Assembly (NCBI GenBank): GCA_020073345.1
Contig: JAIQFI010000028.1
Span: 16,484 to 80,483 of the forward strand
Length of the DNA: 64,000 bases
DNA from: Terriglobia bacterium
Lineage (GTDB): Bacteria > Acidobacteriota > Terriglobia > Bryobacterales > Bryobacteraceae
Direction: 5' to 3'
The first letter of the stretch is position 1, and each line of letters opens with the position of its first letter. The notes under the pieces are model-generated. The model saw only the letters and a list, made by a program, of their open reading frames with translations, did no database searches and was not told the DNA's origin. Positions 36,522-44,599 of the stretch are shown in pieces. The position numbers were made by a program, and so were the translations under genes.

Positions 36522-37264
36522 TCGTCCTGGCCTTGGGTTCGTTTTGTTGTGGGAGTTTGTGGGGCCAAGCCGGTCCTTACGTGCGCCAGGAAGTGGACCA
36601 GGCCGGCTCGGATCGCGGCAAGCGCGTATACACGCAGTTTTGCATCAATTGCCACGGCGCACTGGCGAAGGGCACCGAACAAGGGCCAGATCTAATTCGA
36701 TCTCCCCTGGTGCTGCGCGACCGCTTGGGCGATCAGATCGGACCGGCTCTGAAAAAGCTGGCGAATCACAAGACCGATCTGACGCAGGCGCAAGTGGCGG
36801 ACCTCACGCATTTCCTCAAAGACCAGATCGAGACGACGGCGAAGAATCGCAATCCGGAGCATCCGCCGAACGTGCTCACGGGCAATCGGGAAGCCGGCCG
36901 AGCCTATTTCAACGGCGCGGGGAAGTGCAACACTTGTCATTCCCCATCGGGCGATCTGGCGGGTGTCGGACGCAAGTACATGCCGGTCGACCTTCAGCAG
37001 CGTTTCCTGTTCCCGCGCCGCAGTAAGCCGATCCAAGTTACGGTGACGCCTTCGGGCGGGCAGCCCGTCACCGGAGCTCTGGAGCGCATCGACGATTTCA
37101 ACGTTGCTGTGCGCGACGCTTCGGGCGAGTACCGGACGTTTACACGCACTTCCGCGCTCAGAGTCGACATCAATGATCCTCTCGCGGCGCACAATCAGAT
37201 GCTCGATGTTTACACTGACCAGGACATGCACAACGTGGTCCGATATCTGGAGTCCTTGAAGTGA
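36509..37264 (+). CDS. Periplasmic dihaem cytochrome c
   Basis: 251 residues with a signal peptide to about residue 20. Two CxxCH haem sites: CINCH (45-49) and CNTCH (140-144). Between the second haem and the C-terminal helix (HNVVRYLESL) there is an extra beta-rich stretch of about 50 residues (RSKPIQVTVTPSGG, ERIDDFNVAVRDASGEY), longer than in a standard cytochrome c domain. It probably takes electrons from the PQQ dehydrogenase encoded next, whose start overlaps this stop. Confidence 0.9.
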   Translation: MRRVVVLALGSFCCGSLWGQAGPYVRQEVDQAGSDRGKRVYTQFCINCHGALAKGTEQGPDLIRSPLVLRDRLGDQIGPALKKLANHKTDLTQAQVADLTHFLKDQIETTAKNRNPEHPPNVLTGNREAGRAYFNGAGKCNTCHSPSGDLAGVGRKYMPVDLQQRFLFPRRSKPIQVTVTPSGGQPVTGALERIDDFNVAVRDASGEYRTFTRTSALRVDINDPLAAHNQMLDVYTDQDMHNVVRYLESLK

Positions 37265-38829
37265 GAACACTTGCATTCACGCTGTTCTCGATGACTCTTT
37301 TCGGGCAAGCGTCATTTCCAGAAGCGTGGCCCAGCTACAACGGCGACACCTCCGGCCGCCGCTACAGCACGCTATCGAAAATCAACCAGTCGAACATCGA
37401 CAAGCTGTCGCTCGCCTGGGTCTATCGCGTGAATCCCGGCCGCGCTCCGCAGGCCGGCGGCGGGAATGTGAATACTACCATCAAGGGGACGCCGGTCGTC
37501 GTAGACGGCGTGCTCTACACCACCATCCCCGATCACGTATTTGCCGTCGACGCGCGCACGGGCCGCGAGATCTGGCATTATGTGTGGCCGTCGAAGGGCG
37601 GCTGGCACATCGGCAACCGCGGCGTGGCCGTGCTGCGCGAAACCGTGTACGTGGAAACGCCCGATTGCAACCTGGTCGCCCTGAACTCGAAAGACGGGAA
37701 GGAAAAGTGGCACACGCAGATCTGCGATCTGGAGCAGTTCTACTACGCCTCGGTCGCGCCGATTATCGTAAAAAATCACGTGATCACCGGCGTCAGCGGC
37801 GACGATCTGGATATTCCCGGTTACATCGAATCGCACGATCCGGACACTGGCACCCTTCAATGGCGCTGGTATGTGCATCCCGAACCAGGCACTCCTGAAG
37901 CAAAAACCTGGCCGAGTGTGGAGGCGATGTTGCACGGCGGCGGCATGACCTGGGTACCCAGCACTTACGATCCCGATCTGAATCTCCTGTACTTCGGCAC
38001 TGGCAATCCACAGCCGGTGATCGCGGGACAAGGCCGCGAGGGATCGAATCTGTACACGGAATGCATCATCGCGCTGAATCCGGATACAGGGAAGCTCAAG
38101 TGGTATTTCCAGCCGTCGCCGCACGATACACACGATTGGGACGCGGTGCAGACACCGGTATTATTCGACGGCGAAATAAACGGGCAGCCGCGGAAACTAT
38201 TAGCGCAGGCCAGCCGCAACGGATGGTTCTTCGTGCTCGACCGCGCCATGGGCCAGCACATTTTGAGCAGTGAATTCGTCAAGACCAACTGGACCTTGGG
38301 CGTCGATACCAAAGGCCAGCCGATTCCGAACCCGGCGAAGCAGCCCAAGCTCGACGGAGCGCTGGTCACGCCCAACCAGGGCGGCGCGATCAACTGGCCG
38401 TCCCCGAGTTTCAACCCGGAGACAGACCTGTTCTACGCCAATGCCGCGCGCGCCTGGAGCGTGTACTACCTTTACGATGACGACGATAAACCCGAAGGCT
38501 GGGGCGGCAACGATCGCAACGGCACTTCCGAGGCGATGCTGCAGGCGATCGACTACAAGACCGGAAAAGTTCGCTGGACCCACAAGTGGCCGGGCGCAGG
38601 CGGGGGCGTTCGGTCGGGGTTGCTGAGCACCGCAGGGAAGCTGCTGTTCGCCGGCGACCCTTCGGGGAACTTCGTCGCGCTTGATCCCGCGACGGGCGAA
38701 TTGCTATGGCACGCTGCGCTGCATACCTCGTTGACCAACGGCCCGATCACGTATGAACTGGATGGCATTCAGTATCTGGTGGTCGGTGCAGGGGATACGC
38801 TGTACGGATTCGCCATGCGAACGCGTTAA
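37261..38829 (+). CDS. PQQ-dependent dehydrogenase-like quinoprotein
   Basis: 522 residues from a GTG overlapping the cytochrome stop. Signal peptide MRTLAFTLFSMTLFGQ. Eight-bladed quinoprotein propeller with W-docking repeats (RTGREIWHYVWPSKGG, DTGKLKWYFQPSPHDTHDWD, ATGELLWHAALHTS) and an HDTHDWDAVQTPVL region typical of methanol/alcohol dehydrogenases. There is no haem motif in this protein, so the adjacent cytochrome is the likely electron acceptor. Periplasmic alcohol, aldose or polyol oxidation is probable; substrate unknown. Confidence 0.88.
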   Translation: MRTLAFTLFSMTLFGQASFPEAWPSYNGDTSGRRYSTLSKINQSNIDKLSLAWVYRVNPGRAPQAGGGNVNTTIKGTPVVVDGVLYTTIPDHVFAVDARTGREIWHYVWPSKGGWHIGNRGVAVLRETVYVETPDCNLVALNSKDGKEKWHTQICDLEQFYYASVAPIIVKNHVITGVSGDDLDIPGYIESHDPDTGTLQWRWYVHPEPGTPEAKTWPSVEAMLHGGGMTWVPSTYDPDLNLLYFGTGNPQPVIAGQGREGSNLYTECIIALNPDTGKLKWYFQPSPHDTHDWDAVQTPVLFDGEINGQPRKLLAQASRNGWFFVLDRAMGQHILSSEFVKTNWTLGVDTKGQPIPNPAKQPKLDGALVTPNQGGAINWPSPSFNPETDLFYANAARAWSVYYLYDDDDKPEGWGGNDRNGTSEAMLQAIDYKTGKVRWTHKWPGAGGGVRSGLLSTAGKLLFAGDPSGNFVALDPATGELLWHAALHTSLTNGPITYELDGIQYLVVGAGDTLYGFAMRTR

Positions 38830-38831
38830 CC

Positions 38832-39170
38832 ATGAGGAAGTGGCTCTTCGTGGGCTTAGCACTGCTCGCGTTTTCGGGCTCAATAGCAGGGATCAGTCTC
38901 AACCTGGCTATTATTGCTAGCGAGACTCCCATGCGCCACGACCGATATCTCTGGACTACGCATGCGGCAGACGTGACCTGGTATGCTGCGCTTGGCGTTC
39001 AACTGATCGGCGCCTGGATTACCTGGCGAGGGTTCCCCGTCCCGAATTCGAAGCAACTGAGATTGTCGCTATATGTAGCCGTGGTCATGGCATGTGACAT
39101 CGGTTCATTCCTGATTTCGCTCTTGTCGTTAGATCACTGGACGTGGACTGTAGTTCGTTCCATGGATTGA
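38832..39170 (+). CDS. Small hypothetical membrane protein
   Basis: 112 residues, three or four hydrophobic helices (about 5-27, 48-66, 80-100). It begins 2 bp after the PQQ dehydrogenase stop, so it is probably in the same operon. No Cys or His motif. Not recognised; it may anchor or assist the redox complex. Confidence 0.55.
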   Translation: MRKWLFVGLALLAFSGSIAGISLNLAIIASETPMRHDRYLWTTHAADVTWYAALGVQLIGAWITWRGFPVPNSKQLRLSLYVAVVMACDIGSFLISLLSLDHWTWTVVRSMD

Positions 39171-39208
39171 GCGAGAGGACTAACCTTGGCCGTTTCGCCA
39201 GACTACAA

Positions 39209-40078
39209 TCAGCGCTCGACGACTCGGGATCCAGACCAACTCGCCCAGGCGGCAGGATCGTCCGAGATGTTCTTCTCGGTGATCTCCCGCAGCGCCTGAT
39301 ACACCCACTTTTTCGTGGTCGCATCGAGGTTCGGATCCTGGCTGAAGCGAACCAGTTCCGGTACGGCAAGTTTTCTTTGTTCGCGCGACAGCAATCCGGA
39401 ATCCGCCAGATTGCAGGCGGCCCGCTCGCGCAGATCGTGCGAGGGATCGTCGTGAAACACGGTCAAGAAAAGAGGGATGGTGTTCTCGGTGCCGAGAAGC
39501 GCCAGCCCGTTGATGGCCGCGGCTCGCACGTTCGAATCGGGATCGCGGACCCACAGTTCCAGCGTGTCGAATACTCTCTGCCGCTCGACGCCGCGATTGC
39601 CCAGAATGCCCAGGTGAGAGGCGAAGAAATACTTCTTCTGCGGGTTGGCAGCCGCGGAGTCGATGATCTCCTGCACCGTTTCCGGAGTCTTGCGGAACCC
39701 TGCTTCGACGCGCCAGATTTCGATGGCCGCGGCGCGAACGCGAAGATCGCTCGAGAAATAGGCTACGTCGGTCAGCTTGGTGAGCTCGGGCGTCGAATGA
39801 ACCTGCCCGATCCACGCTTCAGCGCGCTTTTCGATCTCTTCGCCCGCGCCGGAATAGTGATTGATGGTCCGTTCCACCAGCCGCATCACCTGATCCTGCG
39901 GCGTCATGGCGTTGATTTCTTCGAGTTCGTGTTCGGAGAGGACCGCGGAGGATGCTGGTACAGGAACACCGGACAATTGCAGCAGGACCTCGAGCTTTGA
40001 AACCAGGCCCTGTCCCGCGAGAGCGAGCGTGCCTGTGAGCAGAATCGCGAGGCTCAACAGGAGCTTTCGGGAGGTCAT
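39209..40078 (-). CDS. Secreted HEAT-repeat protein
   Basis: 289 residues with a signal peptide (SLAILLTGTLALAGQ). From about residue 110 to the end: helical repeats of the HEAT/PBS type (LWVRDPDSNVRAAAINGLALLG, VFHDDPSHDLRERAACNLAD, VRFSQDPNLDATTKKWVYQAL). Protein-binding scaffold in the periplasm. It is the last gene of the minus-strand cluster, 78 bp after the preceding gene. CATGCT ends 6 nt before the ATG, a weak -10. Confidence 0.72.
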   Translation of the reverse strand: MTSRKLLLSLAILLTGTLALAGQGLVSKLEVLLQLSGVPVPASSAVLSEHELEEINAMTPQDQVMRLVERTINHYSGAGEEIEKRAEAWIGQVHSTPELTKLTDVAYFSSDLRVRAAAIEIWRVEAGFRKTPETVQEIIDSAAANPQKKYFFASHLGILGNRGVERQRVFDTLELWVRDPDSNVRAAAINGLALLGTENTIPLFLTVFHDDPSHDLRERAACNLADSGLLSREQRKLAVPELVRFSQDPNLDATTKKWVYQALREITEKNISDDPAAWASWSGSRVVER

Positions 40079-40156
40079 GCTTTGAGCATGACAGGCTTGT
40101 GTCGGGGACGGAATAGGGCGTATTACTTAGCCGTCCGCGCAGCCGATGGTACTTTT

Positions 40157-41050
40157 TTACTGTTCGCCGCGGTACATGTGCTTCGCGTCGCGATTGTTTT
40201 CCTGGCACACGTATTCGTACATCTCGTCGTTGGGATTCCACGGAATCGCCCAGCCACCCGACCACTTGGCCGTATAGGCGCCTGGATCGTCAATGGTCGC
40301 GATGTAGCGCAGCGTGTCGTATTCGGGGCGCTCGAAGGTCTCTGTCAGCTTGAGGTATTCGGTGTGCGGAATGCCCTCCCGGCTAAGCCAGAAACGCTGA
40401 TTGTAGTTGGTGGTTTCGACCACCAGCTTTTCGCCTTCCCAGTGACCGATCGAATAGCCATGGAAACTCGGATCGATGTCTTTCGGGCGCTCCCGGCCGT
40501 CCATGTAGATCACGCGCCAGGTGTGCGGACCGCCGACACCCATCACATAGATCCGCTCAAGCTCGGGGATATCGACGATTTCAAAGCCGTACGGAGTGTG
40601 ATACAAGCGCGGACCGCCGGACGATTTGCAGCGGACATGCGGGTCGTCGGCGGTGTTGTTGGCTTGCCGCGATTCATACAACGCTCGCGCCCAATCCTGG
40701 AAAGGCACATCCGGGATCTTGAGGTTGGTGGGAAGATTGACCTGGTTGTTGTCGAGGCCCCGCCCGACGTTGGTGGCGATGGTCGCGCCGGCGTTGCCGT
40801 TCCACACACCTTTTTCTCCCGGCAGCGGACCGAGCAATACATGCCCGTCGGGGCCATGAGGAGTCGGGCGGGAAGGCGGACGCTGCTTGCCCTTGCCTTT
40901 TCCCTTTCCGAACTGGCCCTGTTGGCCCGGATTCTGTCCCGGAGGCGGCGTCAAACCCTGGTTCTGCTGCCCAAAGGAGGGCACGGCAAATGAGAAAATC
41001 ACCGCCGCGGTTGCGACTGCGGCCAAGGCAACAATGTCACGATTTCGCAC
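40157..41050 (-). CDS. Secreted WEGDT-family protein
   Basis: 297 residues from GTG 41050, chosen for GGGAGGG 5 nt upstream; the next upstream start is a TTG without a ribosome-binding site. Signal peptide ends SFGQQ. A Gly/Lys/Pro-rich linker follows (KGKGKGKQRPPSRP). Family domain: WARALYESRQANNT, FHGYSIGHWEGEKLVVETTNY, IPHTEYLKLTETFERPEYDTL, DPGAYTAKW and EYVCQENN. Homologous to 3654-4499 and the C-terminal part of 41530-42681. Function unknown. Confidence 0.72.
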   Translation of the reverse strand: MRNRDIVALAAVATAAVIFSFAVPSFGQQNQGLTPPPGQNPGQQGQFGKGKGKGKQRPPSRPTPHGPDGHVLLGPLPGEKGVWNGNAGATIATNVGRGLDNNQVNLPTNLKIPDVPFQDWARALYESRQANNTADDPHVRCKSSGGPRLYHTPYGFEIVDIPELERIYVMGVGGPHTWRVIYMDGRERPKDIDPSFHGYSIGHWEGEKLVVETTNYNQRFWLSREGIPHTEYLKLTETFERPEYDTLRYIATIDDPGAYTAKWSGGWAIPWNPNDEMYEYVCQENNRDAKHMYRGEQ

Positions 41051-41096
41051 TTCGACCCTCCCACTGCAATATCTCAAGGTATTCGACCGGCGAGCT

Positions 41097-41504
41097 CTAC
41101 GGAATGGTGCCTTCGCTCGAAGCGCCGCCCAGTTTCTGTCCGGTGGTGGCCAGCGTCACAGAGCGCGCGTTGCCGTGCTTGCCGCCGTCCTTGGCCAGAG
41201 TTCCGCTGACGATGACCTCATCGCCTTCTTTCATGGTGTTCTTCTTCCAGCCGCCCCGTTCCAGGAGTCTGGGAGGACCCATCTCAAACGCCCAGTTGGC
41301 GGTTTTGCCGCTCTCATCCTTCACGTCGATGTAGAAATAGACGTGCGGATTCATCCAGTCGACTTTGGTGATGACGCCCTTCAGTTCAATGGGCTTCTTG
41401 GCGTCATACTCGGCCGCGAAGGAGTGGTGCGCCAGCAGCGGGGCCGCCGCCAGAAGAACGCTGGTTACTCCTAGAATCGCAAATGCGCGCAGTCTCATGG
41501 TCAT
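41097..41504 (-). CDS. DUF6152-family secreted protein with His-His mature N-terminus
   Basis: 135 residues; AAGGAG precedes the ATG. The signal peptide ends APLLA, so the mature protein would begin HHSFAAEYDAKKP. The conserved core GVITKVDWMNPHVYFYIDV has a third conserved His and looks like a small OB-like beta barrel. In the neighbouring fused protein the same domain follows a signal peptide ending VWA. The N-terminal His pattern recalls copper histidine-brace proteins (inference only). Confidence 0.78.
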   Translation of the reverse strand: MTMRLRAFAILGVTSVLLAAAPLLAHHSFAAEYDAKKPIELKGVITKVDWMNPHVYFYIDVKDESGKTANWAFEMGPPRLLERGGWKKNTMKEGDEVIVSGTLAKDGGKHGNARSVTLATTGQKLGGASSEGTIP

Positions 41505-41529
41505 AGCTCCTTAGGGTGTGCCTGAAGTC

Positions 41530-42681
41530 TTAAGGTGTAGAGGTTGTATGTTTACCGGATAAAGACTCGGTCTCGTGATTGCTCTCATCACAAAAATATT
41601 CTTCGACGTCGGCAGGAACCCACGAAAGGTTAAAGCTGCCGGTCCAAGGCCGTGTGTAAGCCCCTGGATCGTTTACCGTTACTTCATATTTTAGCGTGTC
41701 GAAGTCGGGCCGGGTGATGCGCTCGGTCAACGCCAGTTTCTCGGTATGAGGGAGACCGCCATTGGTGAACCAGAATCGCTCGGTGAACGCAGTAGTGTCG
41801 ACCACCAGCGTGTCGCCCTCCCATTTCCCGGATGAATACCCGTAGTACGTGGGAGTTACTTCCTCCGGATCGGGGTTTTTGCGCCCGTCGAGGAAAATGA
41901 GGCGCCAATTGCGATTCCCGCCCGCGGACATGATAAAAATCCGCTGCCGATCGGGCTGTTCGAGGATCTGGACTCCATAACGATCCTGGAATTGGCGCGG
42001 CCCACCAGGCGGGAGGCAGTAAGCCATGGGATCGTCCTTCAGATTGTTGCGCTGGCGATACTCGTATAGCGCTTTCGCCCATGGTTGGAACGGGGCGATC
42101 TTACCGGCATCGGCGATGTTGGCAAGCTGACCCTGATAATTCATGCGAATGTTGCCCGCGCTAGTCTCATACAATCCTGCAGGATTGGCATCGGCCCAAA
42201 AGCCCTTGCCACCCGGAACTGCGCCCAAACGAACATGTCCGTTCGGCCAGTGAGGAGCCTCTTTCCCGGTGCGCGCGCCAGCGAGCTTGATGGCCGCGGG
42301 GTTCGCCGCGGCTATTTTCTTGCCGCTCGCCAGGGTCAGCGATTTGCCGCTGGCCTGCTTGCTCCCGTCGCGCGACAGGATCCCTTCCGCGGTCACGGTG
42401 TCGCCCACCTTAACGACGTCGCGGTTCCAGCCATTGGCGCTGCGCTTCAGATCGAGCGTGCTGTCGTACTCGACGGCCCAATTGGTGAACTTGCCATTCG
42501 AATCGCGGACGTCGAGATAGAGATAGACGTGGGGATTGGTCCAATCGAACTTGGTGACCGTTCCGCGCAAGGTGATGGGTTTCTTGTCGTCGTACTCGGC
42601 CGCGATGGAGTGGTGTGCCCACACCGGCGCGATCACACTCAAACCCAACATCAGATATCTGAACGCCCTGCGTCTCATCAC
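41530..42681 (-). CDS. Fused DUF6152 + WEGDT-family secreted protein
   Basis: 383 residues. Signal peptide ends near PVWA, and the mature protein starts HHSIAAEYDDKKPITLRG. N-terminal DUF6152 domain to about residue 130 (FDWTNPHVYLYLDV), then a linker and the WEGDT-family domain (DDPMAYCLPPGGPR, YYGYSSGKWEGDTLVVDTT, HTEKLALTERITRPDFDTL, EEYFCDESNH). The two domains are separate genes immediately downstream, so this is a natural fusion that links them functionally. The ATG overlaps the cytochrome stop (ATGA). Confidence 0.78.
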   Translation of the reverse strand: MMRRRAFRYLMLGLSVIAPVWAHHSIAAEYDDKKPITLRGTVTKFDWTNPHVYLYLDVRDSNGKFTNWAVEYDSTLDLKRSANGWNRDVVKVGDTVTAEGILSRDGSKQASGKSLTLASGKKIAAANPAAIKLAGARTGKEAPHWPNGHVRLGAVPGGKGFWADANPAGLYETSAGNIRMNYQGQLANIADAGKIAPFQPWAKALYEYRQRNNLKDDPMAYCLPPGGPRQFQDRYGVQILEQPDRQRIFIMSAGGNRNWRLIFLDGRKNPDPEEVTPTYYGYSSGKWEGDTLVVDTTAFTERFWFTNGGLPHTEKLALTERITRPDFDTLKYEVTVNDPGAYTRPWTGSFNLSWVPADVEEYFCDESNHETESLSGKHTTSTP

Positions 42682-42983
42682 TTCTCCTCTACCGGCCCAA
42701 AATTCTTCTCGAGGTAATCCAGGATCAATGAGAACTCCTCATCGGTCACCGGAGCGCCCTCGGAAACCATGCCTTTAATCACGTTCTCCCACTGGTTCCT
42801 GGTAAAAGCCTGACCTTTGAGTCTGGCCAATCCGTGGCAAAAACTGCAAATCTCCTCCACCAGTTTCCTGCCTGGACCGTCGGGAAGGCGAGTATTGTCG
42901 GCCGCAAGGACGTTGGCGGCAAACACCGCTGCCGCAGCCAGCAACAAAATCGTCGATAAGCGCACGGTGCTTGGTCGCAACAT
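42678..42983 (-). CDS. Small monohaem cytochrome c
   Basis: 101 residues from ATG 42983 with a signal peptide to about residue 27 (VLAADN). One haem site in EEICSFCHGLARLKG. The C-terminal helix SLILDYLEKNFGP is typical of short cytochromes of sulfite or quinohaem systems. It overlaps the fused gene by 4 bp and starts 9 bp after the upstream secreted protein, so it is part of the operon. Confidence 0.85.
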   Translation of the reverse strand: MLRPSTVRLSTILLLAAAAVFAANVLAADNTRLPDGPGRKLVEEICSFCHGLARLKGQAFTRNQWENVIKGMVSEGAPVTDEEFSLILDYLEKNFGPVEEK

Positions 42984-42991
42984 CGGCAAGA

Positions 42992-43399
42992 CTAGTCCCG
43001 AGTGAGCTTGAAATCGCCCTTTTGGGCGCCCTGGGTCCAAGTACCGGTAATGGTGCGGTTATAAGAGCCAACGTTGTCCAGCTTCCCGTCGAAAACGGTG
43101 TGCGCGGGTTTGCCCGCAGCGTCTTTCAGATCGGCCTCGAAGTGCACCATCCACTTGCTCGGATCGAGAGTAGCCACTTTCAAAGGGATGGAGTTGGCGC
43201 CCGGATTGATCTTACCCTCCACGTTCTTGGAGTCCCAGTGCATCAGGAAGACGAACTGGGTCCGCTGGGTGGGAGAAGTACCATAGTCTCCGTGCCAGGA
43301 TCCGGTAAGAGGGTGACCTTCCTGGGCCATCAAGGCGATGGTGGAGCCTGCGAGCATACCAACCAGAATGCAGGCCAAAATAGCGGCGACTCGGCGCAT
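42992..43399 (-). CDS. Hypothetical secreted beta-rich protein
   Basis: 135 residues from ATG 43399 (AAGGAG 6 nt upstream). Signal peptide to about residue 26 (TIALMAQ). The mature part GSWHGDYGTSPTQRTQFVFL then IKLxGTWTQGAQKGDFKLTRD suggests a small lipocalin-like or beta-sandwich domain. Not recognised beyond that. First gene of the DUF6152 cluster; the 143 bp upstream holds a TTGACA and two TGACCTGT copies but no clear -10. Confidence 0.62.
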   Translation of the reverse strand: MRRVAAILACILVGMLAGSTIALMAQEGHPLTGSWHGDYGTSPTQRTQFVFLMHWDSKNVEGKINPGANSIPLKVATLDPSKWMVHFEADLKDAAGKPAHTVFDGKLDNVGSYNRTITGTWTQGAQKGDFKLTRD

Positions 43400-43542
43400 C
43401 TTCTTCTCCTTACACACCTTACGGGTTCTCCTGCGGCACTTTACAGGTCAACATTTTCCGGCCAGCTTGTCAAGGCCGAATGACATACCCAGAAGCTAGA
43501 CGCTATTTAGACGCCAGAATGTAACAGGTCACGCTCGCCAGA

Positions 43543-44583
43543 TCAGAAAGTCGCGAGCGCGTTGAACGTGGTGGCGGTTCCTCCCGGAATCCGCGTGAAC
43601 TGAACCGTGGTCATGAATTCCCATCGCTTGCGGGCGGCGGCCTCGCGGGCGACATCCTCGAAATAGCCGTTGTCGACCAGGGGAACCCCCAGTACCGCGA
43701 TCGCCAGCGTATGCACCGGACGGTTCGCCGCTTCGCCGGTCCCAACGACGCCGGAGGGCTGGACATCATTCACGCCGTCGCTGCCCAACAACGCGACGTC
43801 GCGCTGCTTGATCCAGGGCATCACGGTCGCATGCAGTCCGGCGGCCTCGCGGGCGGTGTTCCAGGCGCCAAGTTTAGCCCGACGCGCCCAGCGTCCGGTG
43901 CGGATAAAGAGCGCATCGCCGCTCGAGATCTTCACGCCCGCGTACTTTTCCCATGCTTCCAGGTCCGATACGTAGATGGGTGTTCCAGGCTCGAGATACG
44001 GCACGCCCTTGAGCAGAGGCAGGTCGACCAGGACGCCGCGCGTGACGACGCCCGGCCCCATGCGGTCGATGCCGTTCGCCTTGCAGCCCTTCTCGTCGAG
44101 ATCCTGCGGGTGGCCGTTGAAGACCAGTTGCTTGCCGTCGCGAGGGAGGGCGTAGTGGCACAGGGCATCGAGATGCGAGTTGGTTCCGTCGTGGATGCCG
44201 AAACTGATGGCGTCGAGCGCGCCGCGGACGCGCCCGGTGTTCGGATCCCGCGAAACCATGGTGTGTTTGGTCTCGCCGAAATTGAAGTTGTCGGCGGCCT
44301 TGTCAAGATCGGCAAAGCGTGCGAGCGACACCGTGACACCATCCTTCACCAGGCGAGCGGCCTCGACCTGCTTCTTCGCCGTGACCAGGTTGAGTGCGCC
44401 GCGTTCATCATCTTTGCCCCAGCGGCCCCAGTTGGAGAGCTCGGTCTCCCAGCGATTGACCTGATCTATCGTGACGGAGGCGCGCTGGTCCTGCGCGTAC
44501 GCAGGTGTAAAGATGGAACGAATCCCGCCCAGCGCCACGATCGCAGCGACCCAAGCGATGGTAAGAGCGATTTTCCTGGTCAT
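43543..44583 (-). CDS. Exported cyclase-family (kynurenine formamidase-like) protein
   Basis: 346 residues; AGGAG before the ATG. Signal peptide to about residue 30 (TPAYAQ). Metal-site motif HDGTNSHLDALCHY is the family's HxGTHxDxxxH variant with Asn-Ser inserted, and AWEKYAGVKISSGDALFIRTGRW follows the usual cyclase pattern. Members hydrolyse N-formylkynurenine or other amides/lactones with a divalent metal. Last gene of the DUF1080-binding-protein operon. Confidence 0.8.
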   Translation of the reverse strand: MTRKIALTIAWVAAIVALGGIRSIFTPAYAQDQRASVTIDQVNRWETELSNWGRWGKDDERGALNLVTAKKQVEAARLVKDGVTVSLARFADLDKAADNFNFGETKHTMVSRDPNTGRVRGALDAISFGIHDGTNSHLDALCHYALPRDGKQLVFNGHPQDLDEKGCKANGIDRMGPGVVTRGVLVDLPLLKGVPYLEPGTPIYVSDLEAWEKYAGVKISSGDALFIRTGRWARRAKLGAWNTAREAAGLHATVMPWIKQRDVALLGSDGVNDVQPSGVVGTGEAANRPVHTLAIAVLGVPLVDNGYFEDVAREAAARKRWEFMTTVQFTRIPGGTATTFNALATF

Positions 44584-44599
44584 GATCGGTCTCCTTTTT

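Noticed and set aside
40085..40090. CATGCT as a leaderless -10 for the HEAT-repeat gene
   Set aside because: Spacing is right (6 nt) but the hexamer matches the consensus at only three positions, so it was left out of the leaderless set.
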